64,000 nucleotides of DNA, from contig CM046338.1 in the NCBI GenBank assembly GCA_025403435.1, positions 24,326,392 to 24,390,391 on the forward strand. Reading direction: 5' to 3'. Source of the stretch: Artocarpus heterophyllus (Eukaryota; Streptophyta; Magnoliopsida; Rosales; Moraceae). The first letter of the stretch is position 1. Each line of letters opens with the position of its first letter. The position numbers were made by a program, and so were the translations under genes. Positions 59,031 to 64,000 of this stretch are shown piece after piece. Below the pieces are notes generated by a model. The model searched no databases. It worked only from the letters and a program-made list of their open reading frames with translations, and was not told where the DNA came from.

Positions 59031-60300
59031 CGCGTGCAAGTAAACAAAGTTGCAAGTAATACAATGAGACTAAAGCATCGATTTCCACAGGGATTGGATT
59101 ACTAAATTTTTATTTTTTATCGTGGTTTAAGCACTTCTAATTTTATCTTGGCAATCTCAATTTAATGGCAATTTTAATTAAAAATAATAACTTAAAAAGA
59201 CTAAAATGCAATCAAAATAAACTAAAAGCAACAGAATATTTAAACTCAAGTAAATTCAATATCAAAAAGGGTCTAGAGGAACCATTTCACTAAGTTTTCA
59301 TTGTGATTGATAATTGCCTAGAATTGTCAAATTAATCTTCCCAATTTATTGGCCTACAATATTCATGTATCTCAACTCTCCTCTTCTGAATGCATAATTG
59401 AGAAATTCTCAAATTAATTAATTCTAATATTCCTATTTAGAACTAGTTATTAACGACTCAATAAGTTCAAGTTTTTATAATTACAATCCCAACTCTACAA
59501 TTCTCTATGTTGTATTTCCTAAACCCACATTTAGAATACTCATTTCCTAATTACTAATCCTAAATATAAAAGCAACTAATTGATGATCAATCAACTAGAG
59601 ACATAAATTCAAGGAAACATAAATAAATGGAAATAAAGATTGATTTGCAATAATTTAAAAGCAATTATTCAAACACAATTTCAACTTTGGTCCATAGACT
59701 TCTAGACTAACAAATTTAGCTACACATAATTTCAAATAAATTTCAAATCAGAACCCAAAACATAAAAATAGAATCCATAGCACTTTACAATAATTTCAAA
59801 AGAAAGAAAAGAGAGAAAAAAGGTAACTAATGATGGAGCTCCAATTTCTAAGCTCTTTTCCTCATCCTTGAAACCCAAAAAAGGTTGTTATGTTTCCTCA
59901 TAATTAGCTCCCAAAAGCCCCATTTAAACCCTAAAAATGAGTATTTATATGCCTCTTAAAACTTGGGAATATTCCCCCAAAATCCACCTTAAAATTAGCA
60001 CATTTCCTTGAATCAGGAGCTGCACATATGAAGGTAGAGATAAAGTAATGTAGTCGTGCACCTCAGCATTTCACTACACGAGGTGAGCAGTGGCATGCAC
60101 GATTGCGAGGGTTGATTGGTGCGGCTGCCTCAAGGGTTTGGACAACTGTGCAACCATGAGGTTTCTTCGGCGCTAGAGTACAAACAACATTTGGACTAGC
60201 TTGATCCTATCTTATACTAGAGAGTACTTTGGCTAAAGCTGGGGCACAAAAATAGTGTCCTTAAATCTTTAAAGGCCCCCAAACTTACTATTTTCACCTA
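59031..60300. repeat. Retroelement-like non-coding DNA
   Basis: No credible coding. The segment 59280-59600 seems related, in reverse orientation, to 8900-9200 (both carry ATATTCCTAT with AATTAATTAA and AATAAG neighbours). The part 60010-60200 is GC-richer. Confidence 0.3.
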
Positions 60301-61393
60301 CTAAAACATGAAAGTATAATAAAAAAATTAATAGTAAAATAAAAAAATAAAAATAACATATAAAATATTTAAAATCATGAGTGACTAAATTTTATTTTAA
60401 TCTAAATGAACATAAAAACATAGCATATAAACTATTAAATTACTCAAAAATTAACAAAATATATAAGTTAGGATAACTAATAGAGTCGTTCTATCACCTA
60501 CATAATCTCATTATGTACAGTACACTCAATTATTAACTATTGGGGTATGATTTGGATAAGTCCAAATCATGGAGCAAAGGTCCGACATGGGAGGCATGAA
60601 TTGTGACTGAATCAAGTTGAATCCAATGGGAGTATTCGATTCGAACCCATAATCAATAATGGATCTGCTGACTTATCGAGTGACCAGTTTAATTGAAGGA
60701 TTCGATGGGATCTATGTTGGCAATTGGATAAGGAGATTTCCATTCTATTCATTTGGAGTAATGATTAATGGTAACCTTTGTAAATCATTAACTTTTAGGT
60801 CGTTGGAATCAATATATAAGAATTGAGCTCGATAGACAAGGGGTTACACCCACTAAGTCATGAATCAGAATGTGGAGGTATGACTCGAGATTCATGCTCA
60901 ATAAGGGATTGGCACGTGTCCTACTACTTCAAGCACTATAGAATTCACCTTCTCCATCAATTGAAACCCATGATCTTGAGAGGGACCTTTATAAATAAGG
61001 TTGAAGATGACATTTACAAGGATCTGAACACCAACACAAGCTCCCAAGACTCTGTAGAAATAACATCAGAAATATAATTTTAGCAAATCTCCCATTTCTT
61101 AGTCCAAATATTCGTAATTTGTATTGATTTTCGGCGTCATAGGTTAGAATAGTGGACTGTAGCTCTCATTATAGAGTGAACTATTATAAAATCATGCATG
61201 TGATATCTTTCATTTCCAACATTTAGTTTTGAATTTAGTTTCTTCATATCTATTTGTTGCGATTTAATTTTTAACCTTGTTTGCAAAGTTATTAAGACCT
61301 AGTATTGGTGATTGAGGGCCCAATTAAACTTCATACAATTCATAAAAACTGTTATAATATAATTTGGATTGATTATAGATTCAAAGTCTAGAG
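60301..61393 (+). repeat. Region upstream of gypsy relic, possible LTR
   Basis: The ORF at 60823-61077 has no recognisable domain. Because a decayed primer-binding site and gag follow on the same strand, this stretch may be the LTR and leader of that gypsy element. The LTR ends were not found. Confidence 0.3.
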
Positions 61394-61394
61394 T

Positions 61395-61411
61395 TTGGCA
61401 CCTATTGTAAG
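61395..61411 (+). other. Decayed gypsy primer-binding site
   Basis: TTTGGCACCTATTGTAAGG resembles the TTTGGCGCCGTTGCCGG primer site common in Tat/Athila-type gypsy elements, with several substitutions. Its place about 100 bp before gag supports the reading. Confidence 0.4.
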
Positions 61412-61499
61412 GCCTTTAGATCGCCAACTCTAGGATTTTGATAGCTTTGATGACAAGCGATTGTGGCAAGGTGACATGATCAACTAGAACATTGACAAT

Positions 61500-62730
61500 A
61501 AGCAGAATGAGGAGACACAAGCCACCGTAAGTAAAAGGAGACTGGTTAGCTAGAAGTTCTCGCTGTGGAAGTCGAGTCTTTGAAGACTCTACTACAAGAG
61601 CAAGCCTCTCGCTTATAGGAATGAGACCAACAGATTGAGGAACTAAGCAATAAAAACAGGTCACTTAGAGACGAAGTTAATTCCAAAACAACAAACTCTC
61701 GACATACTCCTACCACTACTCGTATTTAACATACTCAGCCGCGGCGACATCACCGTGACAGTACCAAACGCCATAACAGGCAAGATAGAAGCCTACATAA
61801 GCCCAATAAGTAGGATGCAACCACTATACATGCCATCTGTAGCAACAGTAACTACCTTTACTTCAATGATTCCAGCAACTGCGTCGACTACAATAGCCAC
61901 TACGGCTTCATAAAGCATAGAAGCACAAGCAACTAAGACCATCGAGTTGCCTAGTGCAGAACTCAGTAGACACAATGGTAGCGAGACATGACCCCTAATC
62001 CCAACCTTGTAGACAACAGAGGCGATCCAGCAGATGATGCAGGATATGCTCGAGCAGAACAATAGGCTTGTTGAAGAGAAAATCGATCAAAAAGTTACCA
62101 AGGCCACATGCAGGATTCTAGCCTTTGATGACATTTCAAAGAACATCCAAGAGACGCTATTCACTAGAAGGATCACCATTGTCGTTCCGCCGAAGTATGG
62201 TAACTTAGTCTTCACTGGGTTCGACGAAACCGTAGATCCAAAAGACCACCACCTCTAGTACAAGAATATTGTTAATGCTACAAATATCCTCGACAGCATA
62301 CTAGACAAAATGATGTGCAAGCTATTTGCATAAAGCCTGAAGGGACTAGTGTTAAGGTGGTTTAGCAATTTGCAGATGAAGTCGATCGACAGCTTTAAAG
62401 ATTTAACCAATTTTTTTGTCAAGGCCTATTTGGTACACGTTAAGACAGGCAAGACAACCAAAGATCTTTTGTCAGTGGTTCGGGGCTAAGGCAAATCCCT
62501 GATAGCCTACATTAAGAGAAGTGGTAAGGCCATTTTAATGATTTCAGACTTGGAAGATGGCACAACAAGGGAAGCATTAAAGAAGAGGCTCTTGCACAAG
62601 TCGTAGTTCAAGGACAACATATACTCTGAGTACCCACAGACAATCCAAGAAGCTATTAATCAAGCAAAGTGCTGGATCATTTGGAGGAAGAGAACAAGCA
62701 GCGCGAAAAAGAGATTGCCAAGACCAAAAC
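61500..62730 (+). pseudogene. Ty3/gypsy gag relic
   Basis: The N-terminal part (61560-61670) reads as a coiled-coil-like segment (VESLKTLLQEQASRL, QIEELSNKNRSLRDEV) with stops. At 62034-62258 an open stretch has VTKATCRILAFDD, then TIVVPPKYGNLVFTGFDETVDPKDHHL. Past a stop the same frame gives LKGLVLRWFSNLQMKSIDSF, KDLTNFFVKAYL and LEDGTTREALKKRLL. This order (PPKF, FDGTGDPEDH, LKG..RWF, SF.DL...F) is the retrotransposon gag of Tat/Ogre-like gypsy elements. At least four stops. No protease or RT follows, so it is truncated near 62730. Confidence 0.75.
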
Positions 62731-62913
62731 AACAAAGACAAAAAAAATTTGTATAAAATAGTAAACTAACTAAATATATATAAAATTTTGCAAGCCACTC
62801 TTATTTGGACGGTTTACATTTATCATGTATTTGATATATTTTTCATTTACAAGGATCTATAAAATTCTACATATATTTGGTCAGTTTACTATTTTATATT
62901 TTTTGTCTTTGTT
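62731..62913. repeat. 183-bp inverted-repeat hairpin
   Basis: Arm 1 at 62731-62789 and arm 2 at 62861-62913 are inverted repeats sharing AACAAAGACAAAAAA, TATAAAATAGTAAACT and AAATATAT blocks. By hand count about 49 of 53 paired positions agree, besides a 6-bp gap. The loop is about 71 bp. It abuts the end of the gypsy gag relic. Confidence 0.75.
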
Positions 62914-63198
62914 ATTGAGGATTTTTAAATGTCTTGCTGCATGATTTTTACAATTTTGTAGTCACTGTTTGAGGGACTGACATGTCCGATTCTTATGAAA
63001 TTTTGTATAAAGGTGTGTTTATATGTCATGTTAACATTTGTAAAATTTCATGATCATCCATTTTATGTTGTTAGAGTTATTGAATTTTCTTTAATATATG
63101 ATTGTGGAGTCAAAATTGGGTATTTTTCCGTGATTTCAACGAATTTTTTTTTTATAGTCCTAAGATAATCATATGATTGAAAATTTCCTGGTAGTACC
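62914..63198. other. Intergenic, nothing recognised
   Basis: AT-rich DNA without credible ORFs or repeats. Confidence 0.5.
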
Positions 63199-63322
63199 TA
63201 GAGTGTATTTGTTTCGGTTTTCAAATCACGGTTCGGATCATTTTGCTATAGTATTTTCTCTCACAAAAATTTAAATTTTCATTCAAATACTCTACTCAAA
63301 TACTCGTACCAAACGCACCCTA
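63199..63322. mobile_element. Small MITE-like element, 124 bp
   Basis: The left end TAGAGTGTATTTG and the reverse complement of the right end TAGGGTGCGTTTG are inverted partners at 10 of 13 bases, a hAT-MITE-like terminus. Flanking octamers do not match convincingly. Confidence 0.45.
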
Positions 63323-63953
63323 TAAGTATTAAGAGTTTCCTATAAAAATTTACTTTTTTTTTTATGAATATGGTATGATTTAAAGTCAGTTAAACACAAG
63401 ATGCTCGCTGAAATTTTTATGTTGGTAGATTTGTTTGATTTGATGCTGCTTACATAAAAGTTAGGTCTCCTTCATTATTTTTATGAGAAAATTTGTGTAT
63501 GTCATATATTTCCTACATTGTTTCTATGAGAAAATTTTTGTTAGTGCTTATATGACATGTTTATATTTTTCTTCAAAGTTTTGTGATTTTTTACAACTTA
63601 ACGTTGGAGATAAAAATCAATTTCCGAAAGGTGTTCAGTGGAAGTCGATTTTTTTAACATTTCTCTTAACAAAAAATATCTCGTTAATATTTGGATTATG
63701 TAACCATCACTTGTTTTAATATCATAATCAATATGGCTTACATTGACATATTTATGAAATTATGCTTGTCACATGAAGTAATAACCTTAATAGATAAAGA
63801 GTAGGCACGCCGTGACGTCAAAATTTCATGAGTCATCCTACGATAGTGTTAAGATACTTTGCTAAGGACCCACAGTAAATATATACCACCATTTGGATTT
63901 GTATCATGAGACTAAGTTGTGTTCTTTTTCTTGCAAAAATTTTTGTGTAATAT
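63323..63953. other. Intergenic, nothing recognised
   Basis: AT-rich. The 78-codon ORF at 63483-63719 has no recognisable domain and low-complexity hydrophobic content. Confidence 0.5.
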
Positions 63954-64000
63954 TGTCACGCCCCGGAGTACGGGAGGTGACGTGGCGGAATATTTAGATT
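63954..64000 (+). repeat. Start of an LTR truncated by the window edge
   Basis: TGTCACGCCCCGGAGTACGG has the form of a long gypsy LTR start and resembles the TGTAACGCCCC start at 54869. The abrupt rise in GC fits an element boundary. The remainder lies outside the window. Confidence 0.45.

Noticed and set aside
60823..61077. 84-codon plus-strand ORF as a possible small gene
   Set aside because: No recognisable domain, no splice or promoter context, and it lies in what is probably the leader or LTR of a gypsy relic.

Overview
The window is AT-rich nuclear DNA from a flowering plant, most likely a eudicot. It has intron-rich host genes, many microsatellites, and dense Ty1/copia, Ty3/gypsy, CACTA, hAT-like and LINE-like remnants. 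I saw no operons, CRISPR arrays, tRNA or rRNA genes. The species cannot be fixed from the sequence alone.

Two complete host genes were rebuilt exon by exon. Gene 1 (+ strand, 11954-31045, 9 exons, 246 aa) encodes a J-domain protein of the DNAJC8/Spf31 spliceosome-associated type. Gene 2 (- strand, 51696 down to 41467, 21 exons, 1024 aa) encodes a Kelch-repeat PPP phosphatase of the BSU1-like BSL2/BSL3 type, a brassinosteroid-signalling phosphatase. They are convergent and lie about 10.4 kb apart.

Layout. 1-11.5 kb is a repeat zone: an antisense copia gag-protease relic at the left edge, two long LTR-like non-coding elements, a 237-bp tandem duplication, an isolated exon-like ORF, and a CACTA relic just upstream of gene 1. 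12.0-31.0 kb is gene 1. Its intron 1 (5.3 kb) holds an antisense LINE ORF1-like relic. Its intron 7 (10.5 kb) is almost entirely one antisense copia element into which a younger sense copia element has jumped. 31.3-39.8 kb is a tandem array of three units of about 575 bp whose middle unit is split by a third, old copia element. 41.5-51.7 kb is gene 2, with small foldback elements in its introns. 52.6-64 kb is a second repeat zone: a 633-bp hAT-like element, a 2.8-kb solo-LTR-like element with perfect target-site duplication, a gypsy gag relic, an inverted-repeat hairpin, and the first bases of another LTR at the right edge.

The main interest is the layered history of insertions. In two cases removing the inner insertion restores an older structure: the reverse transcriptase frame of the outer copia element, and the period of the 575-bp tandem unit. 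Nothing here looks like a wholly new biological system. The candidates for further work are the unidentified 575-bp tandem repeat, the unrecognised exon-like ORF at 9.7 kb, and the unnamed long-LTR family.
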